A stretch of DNA of 64,000 bases from Metellina segmentata (Eukaryota; Arthropoda; Arachnida; Araneae; Tetragnathidae), in contig OX375873.1 in NCBI GenBank assembly GCA_947359465.1, forward strand, positions 70,693,477-70,757,476, written 5' to 3'. The notes under the pieces were generated by a model that saw only the letters and a list, made by a program, of their open reading frames with translations, was not told where the DNA came from and searched no databases. Of this stretch, positions 49,326 through 61,728 are shown one piece after another. Position 1 is the first letter of the stretch. Each line of letters starts with the position of its first letter. Made by a program: the position numbers and the translations under genes.

Positions 49326-49995
49326 CGGTCTGTCCAGAAAATAATGAGACTGATTCCATAAAATTCGCTTATTTGATAATTTTATAGACACTTCAAAATA
49401 GCCTACACTTCTTCAAAATAGCCTGCTCCTGCATTAATACACCGTTGCCAACGACTCTGCGACCCATTGAACCCGCTTTAAAGTCTTAAAATGGAATGCT
49501 TTTCAGACTTTACATTTTTCTTCAAGTTCTCCAGATTGTCAAAACGATGACCTTTTAAGCTGGATTTAAACCGAGGTAATAGAAAAATGTCCGGCGGTGA
49601 CAGATCGGGGATGTGAGGTGGTTAAGGCAGCATTGCGATATTGTGTTTTGCCAGGAACTGAGTCACTTTGAAGGATATGTGAACAAATTTTCCACATTTG
49701 AAGTTCCTCCATGTCAGTTTGATGCACAATCGATTTTGTGACTCTCTACAATTATACAACGATCAAAGTCTAAAAGCGCTTTAACTGTAGCCACATTATC
49801 TGAAGTTCGAGAACTTGATGAACGCCCTCTGTTCCGTCTTTGAAGGCGTTGTGCCACCTAAACACTTAGCCGATATGTTTAATTTTACACAAAACGGTAT
49901 GGCGTATCGCTGCTCGACACTCCGCTGCATTCTGAAAACCTAACGTCACGTATCTGCTTCATGAGCGATACGGAAAATCTTATGGTCAACTAACT
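49326..49995 (-). mobile_element. Internally deleted mariner element
   Basis: The left end carries GGTCTGTCCAGAAAATAATG, typical of a mariner TIR next to TA. The interior joins the N-terminal and C-terminal thirds of a transposase. The other terminus has been lost in or beside the (TA)n tract at 50020. Confidence 0.75.
49470..49930 (-). pseudogene. Mariner (DD34D-type) transposase with large internal deletion
   Basis: The start at 49928-49930 gives MQRSVEQRYAIPFCVKLN, like the first helix of mariner proteins. Then come SRTSDNVATVKALLDFDR and, in another frame, KSIVHQ and EELQMWK from the DNA-binding domain. The sequence next jumps to FKVTQFLAKHNIAMLP, PDLSPPDIFLL (third Asp) and SSLKGHRFDNLENLKKNV. 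The first and second catalytic Asp regions are gone, so the gene is an internal deletion derivative. Stops and frameshifts occur as well. Confidence 0.82.
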
Positions 49996-50016
49996 TCCCC
50001 CAGACACTCTTGCTAT

Positions 50017-50019
<3 letters not shown>

Positions 50020-50073
<54 letters not shown>
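50020..50073. repeat. (TA)n microsatellite
   Basis: A TA run of about 54 nt where the left TIR of the next Tc1 element would be expected. Confidence 0.95.
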
Positions 50074-50077
<4 letters not shown>

Positions 50078-50910
50078 CACCTTTGTCAGAGCGGACCGCT
50101 GCGAGATGTGCAGGAAGAGAGTCAATTAGGTTTCTGATGATGAGCGCACCCATTGAGTGCCAGGAAAACATTCTCCAAACCATAATGCTCCCTCTTCCAG
50201 CCTGGATCCTTCCTGCAATTGTTGCAGGGTGTTTGCTTTCAGACGTTTCACGCAGTATACGCCAACATCCATCTGTCCGATGGAGCATAAAACGTGATTT
50301 ACCGGAAAAAGAGCCACCTGTCGCCACTCTGTGGACGTCCAGTTGCGGTACTGGCGTGCGAATTCAAGCCTTTGTCGCCGAAGAACAGCAGTCAGCATAG
50401 GTGCATTAACCAGGCGTGTGCTGCGGAGGCCCATGCGCAGCAACGTTCGCTGAACCGTTGTTGAGGATACACCCTTGGTAGCCCCTTGGTTCATCTGGGC
50501 GATCAGTTGCTCAACAGTTGCACGTCTATTCGCCCGAACGCATCTCCGTAGCCTTCGTTCGCCTCTGTCATCTATAGCCCGTGGTGCACCACATGTGCCA
50601 CGCCGCTGATTTTGGATAGAGCCATTTTGCCATGTACGGTATACTTTTACCACGGTGGCACGCGAACAGTTCACAAAATTAGCCGTTACAGAAATGCTTC
50701 CACCCTTGGCCCGAAAGCCAATAATCTTGCCCTTTTGGACGTCGGATGAATCGCTACTTTTCTGCATTACGCCAACGATTGAAACACTTTCCGATTCCCT
50801 AGGACATCCTTTATATACACTCCACTGCAATGTGCTGCCACCTGCCTTTTGTGATTGGTTATTTCACGTTGACGTCGAAATTAGGTGGAGATCACATTAA
50901 TGTGACTGAA

Positions 50911-50913
<3 letters not shown>
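50074..50913 (-). mobile_element. Internally deleted Tc1-like element
   Basis: The right end, read inward, is CAGTTCAGTCACATTAATG next to a TA at 50914. The left TIR is missing: the coding sequence runs directly into (TA)n. The transposase gene inside has an internal deletion. Confidence 0.85.
50083..50767 (-). pseudogene. Tc1-like transposase, deleted and mutated
   Basis: ATG 50765-50767 gives MQKSSDSSDVQKGKIIGFRA, then a two-part DNA-binding domain (SISVTANFVNCSRATVVKVY; RRLRRCVRANRRATVEQLIA). After EFARQYRNWTSTEWRQVA a frameshift occurs. In the new frame the usual FSDESRF is FSGKSRF, so the first catalytic Asp is Gly. HPATIAGRIQAGRGSIMVW follows. Then MGALI joins directly to RNLIDSLPAHLAAVRSDKGG, the C-terminus, so the part with the second Asp and the Glu is deleted. 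Not functional. Confidence 0.9.

Positions 50914-50967
<54 letters not shown>
50914..50967. repeat. (TA)n microsatellite
   Basis: A TA run of about 54 nt directly after the right TIR of the Tc1 element. Confidence 0.95.
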
Positions 50968-50970
<3 letters not shown>

Positions 50971-50995
50971 TACAGTATATTAGTACGTAGGTTAA

Positions 50996-51169
50996 CATAC
51001 GACCAGGGTTGACGTTTTACATTCATATCTGGAAACCACTGCAAGACAGAGACTGAAACGTGACGTGGACCGTTGTCGTCCTGGTTCGTCCATTCCATAA
51101 AATTGCTAGAGCATAGGAAGAGCTTGATTGTACAAAATGTTCATGTAGGCGGCGGCGTTCAATTTACCA

Positions 51170-51172
<3 letters not shown>
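50996..51172 (-). pseudogene. Second copy of the 48776-type Tc1 relic, fragment
   Basis: Read on the minus strand, HGKLNAAAYMNILYNQALPM matches the same block in the relic at 48776. It goes on to YGMDEPG, then QDDN-P-H (second Asp) in the next frame and DMNVKRQPW-like sequence. Both ends are lost, the 5' side in the TA/TG tract. Confidence 0.8.

Positions 51173-51255
<83 letters not shown>
51171..51255. repeat. Compound (TA)n-(TG)n microsatellite
   Basis: About 50 nt of TA followed by 35 nt of TG. Confidence 0.95.
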
Positions 51256-51264
<9 letters not shown>

Positions 51265-51375
51265 ACATTTTGAGGTACTGCGAGTTAAAGTTTCTTCTCG
51301 AGTATACTTTTCCTTTTCGCCGGGCATATCTGCCATTTCTCGTGAAACAAAGTACCTAGGGTATTGATTCAAATA

Positions 51376-52645
51376 TGCTCTACAAAGATTGAACTTATGA
51401 GTTCTGGTGTGTGATTATCAGAGTTAGACCAGAAATTGGACTTGATAAACTCTATAGTTCTGAACGCCTCATATATCTTTTGATCTGATTGTCGAATCGG
51501 GCTCATTTTGTGATAAATATATTTCTTTATTGTGATACACTACAAGATATTAGGAGTTAATTTTTTAAATTCAGTAGTTCAAATATACCTGATAACCATG
51601 AATTTCGAAAATTGTAGGTTTTTATTTTTTCATCCAAAAACAACGTCATTTTTTATGTAGTAGGGAATTAAATTACAACCCCAGAAATAATAACAAGCAT
51701 TTTCGCTATCAATTGGATTCTATAAAAAACTTAACTGTGGTTCCAGTTTTCAAGTGCATTGATCAAATTAAGCTTTTAACCTAATATTTATTCGATCTAT
51801 TTACAGCTTAAAACAAATAAAACCACTGTATTTGTTCTTTTACAGTATGAACCATCAAATCTATGTGGACAATGTGGAATCTTGATGAATCGTGTTTGTT
51901 CGACAAATGTGTTTTTGTCTAACAAACGCTCGATTTGTCAATTGAGTACTTTTCACTGGTTGTTATAGAGAATGTTGACTCTAAATATTCTGTGTAGAAA
52001 TACACAGTAGGCATATACGAGCCCTTCATTGCTTTGAAATAATGGTTCTGCGAAACCATTCGGATTACCTATGTTGAATATATTTTCGCTTATACCTCAT
52101 TTATGGAAATATTTTGAGTGTCTGTGCTCCCCCCAAAAGCTGATAAGTACATTACCTTGTTCCCCATATCTCGGATCCATATTCTCTCTTTCCATTTATT
52201 TTCGGGGCTTATTTCTTTTGGAGAGTGAAACGAAAGGGTAGATAATCTCCAGCTTATTCCGCTGTATTTGCTTTCATAGATTACACTGATCAATGATTTC
52301 GCGGTTGATCAATGCAAGTGAGAACAAACATTTTCTTAACGTTGATCTATTTCAAACCTGGTTGTAGGATGAATGCAATTTGACTAATGTTCATTGGATG
52401 TTGCGTATTACTTAAAAAAGTAAATTAGTATAGTTGAATTAAAATTCAATTCGTAACAAACTATCCATAATTTCTCTTTTTCAAGATTTTCAACAGTTTA
52501 TTATCTATCTTAAACTAGATCTATAAACATCTATAACTGTGATATTAGATCACATTTTGTGCACAATAAAGATACATTGCAGGGGAATTACCGCCGATAA
52601 GTCTAACAATATTAGAAGCCTATGATTTACATAAAAATCAATGTA
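51376..52645. other. AT-rich DNA without a recognisable gene
   Basis: I see no gene or repeat here. Confidence 0.5.
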
Positions 52646-52647
52646 TA

Positions 52648-54290
52648 GTCATTCCACGTGAAATGAGCAAAAATCAGGAAAAACCTGTGGCTTTATGGTA
52701 ATGGATTTTCATGAAATTTGGTACAGGGGTTTAGTTTATGCATAAATAACGATATCCAAAAAATTTAGGTTTAAAATTAAATATTTTCGATGTTTGAGGC
52801 ATTTTAAGGACTTATGACTTGGAAGAGCAGTTGTGAGATCGCTTAATGTTGTATGTTTGAAGTTGTGTTTCTCAAAAACTACTTAGCGTAGACAATCATG
52901 TTTTACATTTTTATAATCTGTACAAATTTTTTTTTTACTTTTGCAACAACAATTTTAAACATCTTATTTAATCTAAAACTTAGTTGCAAAAAATGGAAAA
53001 TTGTCATTTTTGACAAAATTAAAACAAATTTCTAAGGGTATTTCTAATGGTAAGAAATTTTAAGAAGATACTGTTGCAATTTATGCCAGTTACAGTGCTA
53101 GGTATTATAACATTAATGATACAGCTTGGAAGTCGTATTTTAAACCTTTCATCTTCAAAATAGCTAGTGATCTTCAAAATAGCTACCGAAAATAACAAAA
53201 TCACAATTTTCTACTCTAAATAGGCATAAAAAATCAAATGAAGGACAGCTCTGATAAAACCGTCATTTCACAGGAATACAGTTTAATATGTTTATTACTT
53301 GCAAAAATATTCGAGATTGTAATCTGAGTAGTAAAGTAACAATAATAAAATCAAAATCACAACATTTGCTTCACAGTCTATGTATATTACGAGAATTTCA
53401 ATGGTAACAGAGAAATTAAATACAGATAATGAAATCCTATATCAGCGAAGAAATACAAAATCACTTTTAACTTAAAAAGTGAATTATAAAAGCATAAAAA
53501 ATCAGTGTCAAAACAAGCTTACAAATTTCAACTTAGTATCATAGATATTATGATTTTTAACTAATAACCCTTTTAAATTCCCTGTGTGGTAAAACTCCCA
53601 TGTTAAATTTTGCATTTAAATTTTGCTAAATTGAAACGGTTTTTCTGTGCTGATGAATTCTTTTAAAATTCTTTACTTCTTTTGCTGGTAACTGTGAATA
53701 TGAAACACGAATTTGTGACGTACAATTGGAATAGGAATGTAGCAATGATGGTAACGCGTTTCCGTAATGGCTGCGGTCACTGATGAAACACTTTTGGATT
53801 GCAGTCTTCGCCGGTGTTCGAAAGCTTTTTGGTTTAGTAAACCACGCGCATTTATAACCATAATTTATTTAATAGTGTTTATTTATTCGGTTATCTGACC
53901 TTGAATGTAATAGCATCTCTTTTAAAGGCGGAAATGAATGTCTTTCTGGCGTGTTCCCACCTTTTTTGATTCATCATGCGAAAAAATAAAACGATTATTT
54001 CCATCTTGATAAAAAATGTTCCTGGGACGAAAATAAACAAATTACAATGATGGAAATTTCAGGACAGATAATATACATCTTGACACATAATACTGAAAAT
54101 TTATGAGGTTTTCGGAGCTGTCCTTCACAAAATTTGTATTTTAAAAATAGAAAAATCGCTGTTTCAACTATTTAATCTTTCATTATTTTGTTTTTTAACT
54201 AAGGAATAGAAACATCATCACTAAATTATACCAAACTTTTAGATAGAAAAAGTGCCACAGCCGATTTACTCATTTTGAGTGGAATGACAC
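52648..54290. mobile_element. Degenerate DNA element with inverted ends
   Basis: The left end GTCATTCCACGTGAAATGAG and the right end, read inward, TGTCATTCCACTCAAAATGAG, are related, and both continue with an AAATC-N-CTGTGGC segment. A second inverted pair, GAAGGACAGCTC, lies at about 53239 and 54126. No transposase is visible between them. No clear target duplication. Confidence 0.5.
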
Positions 54291-54322
54291 AGTACCATCT
54301 TTAAGAAAAATAGGGTGTAGAG

Positions 54323-54885
54323 CAGGTCTCGAAATACCCGGGTGCACAGGTGCACTGTGCACATGAAAATAAAATTGTGCACCTAATTTTTTACTTCTAG
54401 GTGCACTCAGTGCACCTAACGTTAAAAGAAGGAGGGAAACGTGTTTTATGTTATTTTGATGTTGGAACAAATTATTAGTATCGACCTCTCTCGCTCTAAA
54501 GGAACGTAATTAAAATTCCTAAATACACACAATGCAAAAACAAAATAGCTGGGTCGTAACGGGTTTATACAGAAGGAAGGTTTACTTGTGCCACTGCCAC
54601 CAGAACTTTCCGATGATCGAAACATTTTTCAGATGGTGCTGTTGAAGCGACTGTTGCGATAGCCGTGCGCTGGAGAATTGAGAATTTAGATGTTTAAATA
54701 TTTTTATTTACTATCTATTACTGACCTTTATAAACATACCCAACTAATAAAGTAGTTTACATTATATTAATGCTCTTATATTACGTTTTTTTTTTAATAT
54801 GCACGTAAAATATAACCTGTGCACCTAATTTAAAAACTTAGGTGCACAAAGTGCACCTGTATTAAAAAATATATTTCGAGGCCTG
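54323..54885. mobile_element. hAT-type MITE
   Basis: This 563-bp element has inverted ends CAGGTCTCGAAAT and CAGGCCTCGAAAT and a perfect 8-bp duplication, GTGTAGAG (54315-54322 and 54886-54893), the target size of hAT. Both ends hold palindromic GGTGCAC/GTGCACC clusters. No coding sequence. It inserted just outside the inverted-end element at 52648-54290. Confidence 0.9.
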
Positions 54886-54893
54886 GTGTAGAG

Positions 54894-55639
54894 TGTTCCT
54901 ATGTTTTATTCATTTACATGTCAATTTTTGGTCATTTTTTGTTTAGGCTCATCGTTGTACATTTACAAAACAGTAAAATTGACAAATTTTACATTTTTTA
55001 GGCGTAAAGAATGACAACTGGGGTCAAAAAACTTGTTAGTAATAACAAATTGGGAAGGTGCGAAATACGACCACCGACAATAACTTTGAACTTTGCTTAT
55101 TCATCATAAATAAGTGGGCGTATTATGTTCGTTTTAAATGAAAATGTAAATACTAGAAAAATACATGCTTCTCAAGAATTTAATTTAATTGAAAAATTAT
55201 CATGTAGGTCATTTGTATGTGTTTAAAGTCATATCAACAAGTCATTCAATGAATCAATTTGTAAATTTATAATAGATTTTTATTGATAATTTTCTTTTTT
55301 CTTTTGCAAATTAAGTATTTGAAATTTTATGTTAAATTTTTTCACGATGCCATGAGAAACTTAAATTTCATAAAAAGACAGCTTCCACATATTTTTTATC
55401 AATTAAAAAATAATCCTTTATAGTACACTAAATTTGTGTTGCATATAATTAAAAAAAGTGGAAGTTGTTAAAATTTGCCTACGTATAGTTTGATTAATTT
55501 TAATAGAAAAAAAATTTGTGCCTCGCATAAAATGAAATGTGAGAAAAATGTGTTGTTTTAAGTCTACCTTGATTAAAAGTTGCATTGTATAATACTTTGT
55601 TTTCTTCTTTCTATTCTTTGAATTTTTCCTTGCAATAAA
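54894..55639. other. AT-rich spacer, possibly with further transposase decay
   Basis: The mariner-like relic that follows may extend into this region, but the sequence is too diverged to call. Nothing else is visible. Confidence 0.4.
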
Positions 55640-56370
55640 TCTTTATTACTGTGGGTAAAGCGATGGTATTTCATTCAGAAAAATTGGCGATAAAATATGT
55701 TCTTGATAGTGTTTGGAGTTAATCTTGACATTAATTTATTTTTAACTTGCCATTATATGAAAAACCAGCAACAATCATGAATCCCTTAGGAAAACTTTCT
55801 TTCGATCCTGTGAACCATGTACTTAAATTTTTTCTCCCCTTTTATGATAAGAAATGGCTTTTTTTTGCTGCAATCATTTAAATACACCCATGATTCATCT
55901 ATTGTGACAATTTTTTTCTATTTTTCTTTGGATAAGTGTTTCTCATATAGAATTCGGCAGCGTGTCCTGCATTCAGCGATATGCTTTGCAGAAAGACGAT
56001 GAACATTGCGTTTTATCCCTTTCTTAAGATTTAAATCAACGTTTATCATTTTGTTTGCAGCGGACACCGAGCATTTCAATGATTTTACAACTGTCCTTTG
56101 ACCAGGGGGATTTTCTTTTAACATTAAACAATGTACTTTTGCAATAGTCGAAGATGTTCGTTTCTTCCTTGGATAGTTGTTTGGAATTTTTGTCCCACTT
56201 GAGGCTCAAATTTGATGTTTTTTTCTTTTCTTGTTGACTATATCTATCGATCCTTTAGATTTCATAAAACCATGACTCTCACATCGTTTTTGGATAACGG
56301 AATATGAATATTTCTTTTCGAAAAGAGCATAAATATAGTCTTCGAACCACTGCTTCGTTAAAAACGCCAT
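55640..56370 (-). pseudogene. Mariner-like transposase relic
   Basis: ATG 56368-56370 gives MAFLTKQWFEDYIYALFEKK, and a later frame has LKENPPGQRTVVKSLKCSVS (helix-turn-helix), then KKGIKRNVHRLSAKHIAECR and RILYEKHLSKEK. After a stop, VTIDESWVYLNDCSKKKP carries the first catalytic Asp of a Tc1/mariner core. I recall this block order from a mariner-like family in spiders. The second and third Asp motifs are not recognisable downstream. No TIRs were found. Confidence 0.72.
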
Positions 56371-56427
56371 TTTGAATAAAAACAAACCACTCAAGCCGCA
56401 GACGATAATTTTGACTTTTAAAAACAT

Positions 56428-58892
56428 AGTACAACTGTAATTATTTCTTTTGCAGCAAACGATTTTTTATTACCGCATACCAAAATCGTCTAAAAAATGT
56501 GCGAACAGCTTCTGTACATTCGTTGAAGCACTCAGCGTACAATACGTAACTGCAAGTTACGCAAACTACTATTTTGCAATCAGGACATCCACATTTTGTG
56601 ATGTTTTCTTTGCAAGATCTTCATATCCAGCATTTAAATCCCTTATGATGACCCCTTTCATTTTTCTCGTGTACTGTAACGTTTCCTGTCTCTATTAAAA
56701 CGTAACTCTGGTTACATAAAATAAAATATTTATCTGAAAAGTAATTTTAAGAATACTTACAAATATAAAATTTTTAATTGTTTGAAGTACGAGGAACGCA
56801 TTGATACGAATCTGCTAGGTGCCAGGCGGCTCGCTCAAATATCTGAGTCTCAAAGTTTTAGTCTAATCTCCCCTTTTTGGTTTGAACTCTCCCCCTCTTG
56901 GAAAGTTGAACTCAATGACGCCTGCAGCATCGGAGATTTGAAGTCCACAGCTGCGAAACCTCTTGTAATCGTTAAATCAGACATGGGTGACAGGCAGAAC
57001 ATGAAGTCAGATGACAGATTTAATGTCTTTCTGGCCCGGGTACTCACAACAACGGGTCAACACACGTGTTCTTCTGTGGGTGGCTCTTCTGCAATTTTCT
57101 CATGGAGGGTTCAAGATAATTTAGGTGTTGATAACTTGTTTTCAAGTCGAGAGGAATCAGAATCCCAGTTATGGGAATGCGAGACCGACCGATGCAGTAC
57201 CTTTGAAACCTTTGTATGAGTTGTAATGTTATTTCTAAGTCAAATATTGAGTACCGAGTTTTTGACATATATGGAGAGTGAAATTTCTTCGACTTCCCCG
57301 CCACTTGTTTGTATAAAATACAAGCATTACCGGAAATGCATCTTGTAGTAGCTATAAGTATTGTAAAAATGAACGCATAAGGCAACGATAAGTTTTGTTC
57401 TGAATTTCACACTACAGGTGCACCATTTTATCTGTAATGTCGGCTCCATACTTTGTCTAGTTATCTTTAGATCTCAAACCCCTAGGAACTCCCCATGTCT
57501 ACTAATTTGTGGATTATTCGTTGATGAAAGAGGTTGAAATCTAGTTTTAGCTTATTCATCATTAGAACTGAAAAATTTCCCCTCTCTATTACATGGAAAA
57601 TATTCTTCGTTTTCAGAGAATAACTACTTTCACTATTTCCCGAATCTATTTCACCCAAACTTTGAAATAATTTCAAAATTTTTCTGGGCGCGTGAAACCG
57701 TATGTTCTCTGATCTCTGTCAGAAAAGAAACCAATAATACATCCTCATTCATATTTATCAGTTGATTAAGGTTTCATACATCTCAAACGTTAAGAACAGA
57801 ATTACTATTCGCACAACAATCTGCTACCCCGTTCGCAGCTGTGGAGGGAAACAAGAAGTTTGCTAACATAATATAAAGAGGAGGAAACAATGTCAAACTA
57901 TTTTGATTGTCTTTGAAAGGACACAATAGAAACCGAATAGGAAATAATTTCGCTGTGTCATTGCGAAATGCTATAGGGATTCTTCTCGTCTAAGGGCCAA
58001 TATCTCCGGTTCTATAGCAGTCAGTCTAAATGGATGAAATAAAATTAAGTGTGGACACAATAATTAAGTCATAAAAAATCTATTAAATTCATTAGTAAGA
58101 TAGTTCCTAGAAGAGAGAGGGGTGGCACATAGGCCCCATTCGTCTTTCTGGTGTTAATTGTTAACTTCAGTCAAAAATACAAATTGCAGAATTACTTTCT
58201 TCCCAAAACTTTAAAATCACGTTATCTTGATCTGGCTATGCAAACTTTGCAAAATACCTAGAAAGGTTTTATCTTCGGACTTATGATCTGTGCGATAGTT
58301 AAAAAAAGCAGCCACAACGCATATAATTTTCATTTAAGTTGATCTGCATTTGATAATTCTAGAATGTGCTTTAAAAACAATTTCAGAAGTTTGGGTCAAG
58401 CAGGACCAACGGAATTCAATGTTTTTGTTTAATCTTATGCGCTTTCCTTTTCATTAGATCAGCTCATCAAATTTAGTAAACTTAGTAAAATATTTACTCA
58501 GTTATTTTTTTCGATTTATCAACTTACTTCTATAAGCCTCGTGTTGTACTTTTGTGATGCATGAAAAGTTTGTTTTTCAACAAATATATAGGTGTAACCC
58601 ATGCATCTCTTTTGTAAATGGAAATAAACCAAATTTATTCGTTTAAAGTTTGAATCCTCTAATGCTTTCATTTCATTTTCAAACCTTAAAAAAATATTTC
58701 TTAAACGAATATAAAATCTTGTTTCCTTATCAGACATCGCACCCCGGCAAGAAAAGTGACAAATCAAAATTGCAGAATTTGAGAAACATCAACTTGAAGG
58801 ATTGTATAAAACTTATATGTATTGAAATAGTATAAGCTTCTTTTAAATTTTAGGTAAGTATTTATGGTGGTAACTTCTATTATATTTTATAG
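56428..58892. other. No recognisable gene; one GC-richer patch
   Basis: About 56782-57225 is GC-richer, with a 145-codon frame on the plus strand and overlapping frames on the minus strand. None resembles a known family, and no repeat partner is in the window. The remainder is AT-rich and featureless. Confidence 0.4.
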
Positions 58893-59015
58893 AATAGTAA
58901 TATAACACGTTGGGGTTAGTAATATAACACGTAAGAATAGTAATATAACACGTAAGAATAGTAATATAACACGTTGGGGCTAGTAATATAACACGTAAGA
59001 ATAGTAATGTAACAC
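58893..59015. repeat. 21/22-nt minisatellite, six units
   Basis: Units start AGTAATATAACACG and end either TAAGAAT (21 nt) or TTGGGGYT (22 nt). The two unit types alternate: long, short, short, long, short, partial. Confidence 0.93.
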
Positions 59016-60929
59016 GCACCTCATACATATTTTTCAATGACAGCATCAAAATTTTTATTTTTTGACTTGTGTCACTTTTCTTGCTGGAGAGCGATATGAC
59101 AAAAATAATCAGCGTAATGGGTTTTAAATTATATTATACAGGAAAAAAGGACATCTCAAAATCTCATTCATCAACAGGAATTATACTTGATATTTATGTC
59201 GAACACTCCTGATAAAATCAACTTTTTTGTATCCGATAAAACTTGAACTACTTAAAAGATTCCTCCCCAATACTGCTTCTATTCCTGAACCCATAACTGT
59301 GCCCATGCTAAAGAACGTGAGCAAAACGCTCATTTTGAAAAACCCACAACTCCGCTTATTAATGTGAAAATAATCGAATTTGAAACAATCAATTTCAAGA
59401 CCCTCATTTTCCTAAGTGTATCGGGGCATGTGTGGTGATTTTATTATGTAACAATTTAGCTCTCTCCAGAACTCGTTTCAATAACTGTAATTACCCTCTC
59501 CCGCTGGAAATGATTTAAACTGTAATTTATGAAAGAAAACTCAATAATGTTCATGCTACCAAAGAACCATTTCGCAGACTAACATTGAAGTTTGCGCTGG
59601 AATTGTTTATGTGACTTATAAAAACAAAATTACACACCCAGTTCATTTGATTATGAGTGCATGGGTATCTGAGACAATTTAGTGAAGTATGTCGTCCTAT
59701 CTTCAGACGATTTTTATGAATGGCGGGAAGATTTATGACTAGGTAGGAATGGAGTCACTGAGAGTGCATTTCATTCAATTTCTAAAAGTACATAAAAATC
59801 GAACTTGCTTTTGCTTAAAAGCTAATTAAACTGTCTGAAGTAGTTTATATGGATATATTTTTGAAAAACGAATAGGCTCAGTTTTGATTGAGTCGGTTGT
59901 TTGGAGGGATAACGATTTAGAGACTGGAAAGTTGAAATGAGCAAGTCGAGTGTTGTATCAAAGAGTATTGACTTTGTTATAGCCGGCACAAGTCTGTAAA
60001 GTAGCTTACAAAGTCACATTGTTTTCACGAGATTGTCCAGATAAACCAGAGCATTATCGAAAGTGCTCACCGGTTCACTAGAAAACAATTTTTAAAATCA
60101 TCAGTTCAAAATCTGCATACTTATTTTCAAATACGTGAATAGATAACGTCACGATCATTAGAAAGTCATTACTACTAGCACTGTTGCGCTCACGGTTGCC
60201 AAGATAAACTGAATCAAGTAATATTACATCTGAAATACAAAAACATTATCCTCGTTCACGGGGTGGGAGGAGAGCTTCCCGCCCATTATGTATTGCACAG
60301 TGTGCGAATATGATTCCATGCTGTTTACCAATATGCTACCAAGATTACTATTCTACAAGTATTTTTAATGATGTAACGATTTCAATTCGAACATAATTTT
60401 TTCACAGGTGGTTAACATTAGGCCCACAACTTGTGGCAAAAATATGTTCCAATTGTAGTTAATTAGGTTATAGGTCCCAATTAAAGTAATTCCCATATTA
60501 TACCATGGGTTAGACGTAGTCCTACTTCAGAAACTAATTCGTTAACTATATTCTTATTCACCAAGAATGAATATTTTCAGTGAAGTTCCAAACAAAGAAA
60601 CCCAACCCATAAAGATAAAAATACTCCATTTGCTAACATAATCATACAAAAATTTTACCAATGCAAATATTATGCAACTTTACCTAAATACATAAAGCAT
60701 ATACCGATATTGGCAACTATATGAATGTCCATGCAATGTAAATTACCCAACTGCAAATAATATTCAAGCTTTATAAAAATGCAAAATTATTACAAGATTT
60801 CAAAAATAAAAATTTTAAAACATAATTTGCAAGACAAAATCAAATTGCAATTGCAGGCAGAATATTTTTTGAATGCGCCATTACATTTCAGACAATTATT
60901 GTATCAAAAATTTCCCTAAAATTGCTTAA
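59016..60929. other. AT-rich DNA without a recognisable gene
   Basis: I see nothing recognisable here. Confidence 0.5.
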
Positions 60930-60932
60930 TTA

Positions 60933-61553
60933 CACTGCTTTGCAAAAATTTTCGAGCCTTGACACCATTCCAGCTGATTCTTATATAAAATGACCTCCTG
61001 AATTTGAATATGACCCCCATTTCCCCCCATCACCCACCGTTTTTTGGGGACGCACCCCACTATGTTTATCACTTTTCGATATAATTTTATGGACATAAAT
61101 TTGATTTGGAGTGGGGAAAAGGATTAATTTAACCATTAAATTTCTTCTGAGGGGCTAGAGAGGTGAAAAGCTCTAAATCATGAATATTTCTAGCAAGGAG
61201 GGAGATTTTTTTTTTTTTGGGGGGGGGATATGTCCCCTTAAATTGTAAAAAAAAATCATCACAAATGATTGTTTTTTCTGGGTTTTTTTCGCAATTTTTT
61301 CACTTATTTTCTACATATTCCAGCTTCTATCCTCCCCTTTTCCTCCCCCAAACATCCCCAACTGATAAAAATATAGCAACAATTATGGCTAAAAGTGGGT
61401 GAGGAGGTCCCAAATCTTTCCAAGAAAGTTTGGAAGACTCACTGTACGATGGTGACGCTCTCAATAACTCGCGCGCTTCGTGGTTTGAGCGTGAATTTTC
61501 ATGCTTTGAGAAGTTTAAACATGCATTGCTTTTATCACTATATTTGTGAACTG
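60933..61553 (+). repeat. Left long inverted arm
   Basis: Inverted copy of 62485-63020, with indels mainly in the homopolymer tracts. Confidence 0.85.
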
Positions 61554-61728
61554 TAATAGTTATCTTGTAGAGGTAACTTTTCGGTATTCTAGGCGGGGAT
61601 TTTGTGTTTCCAAGTTGTTTAGATTGTGTAAAACGGTCCAATTTTTTTTGCTCTGGCTTTTTCAATGTGAATTACAGTACGTGAGTGTAAGTTGTGATTA
61701 ATACCGAGCATTGATTTATTTTTTAATT

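Noticed and set aside
58893..59015. CRISPR-like array
   Set aside because: Repeat units of 21-22 nt are directly adjacent without unique spacers, and this is animal DNA. The 27-nt, 34-nt and 63-nt arrays were rejected for the same reason.
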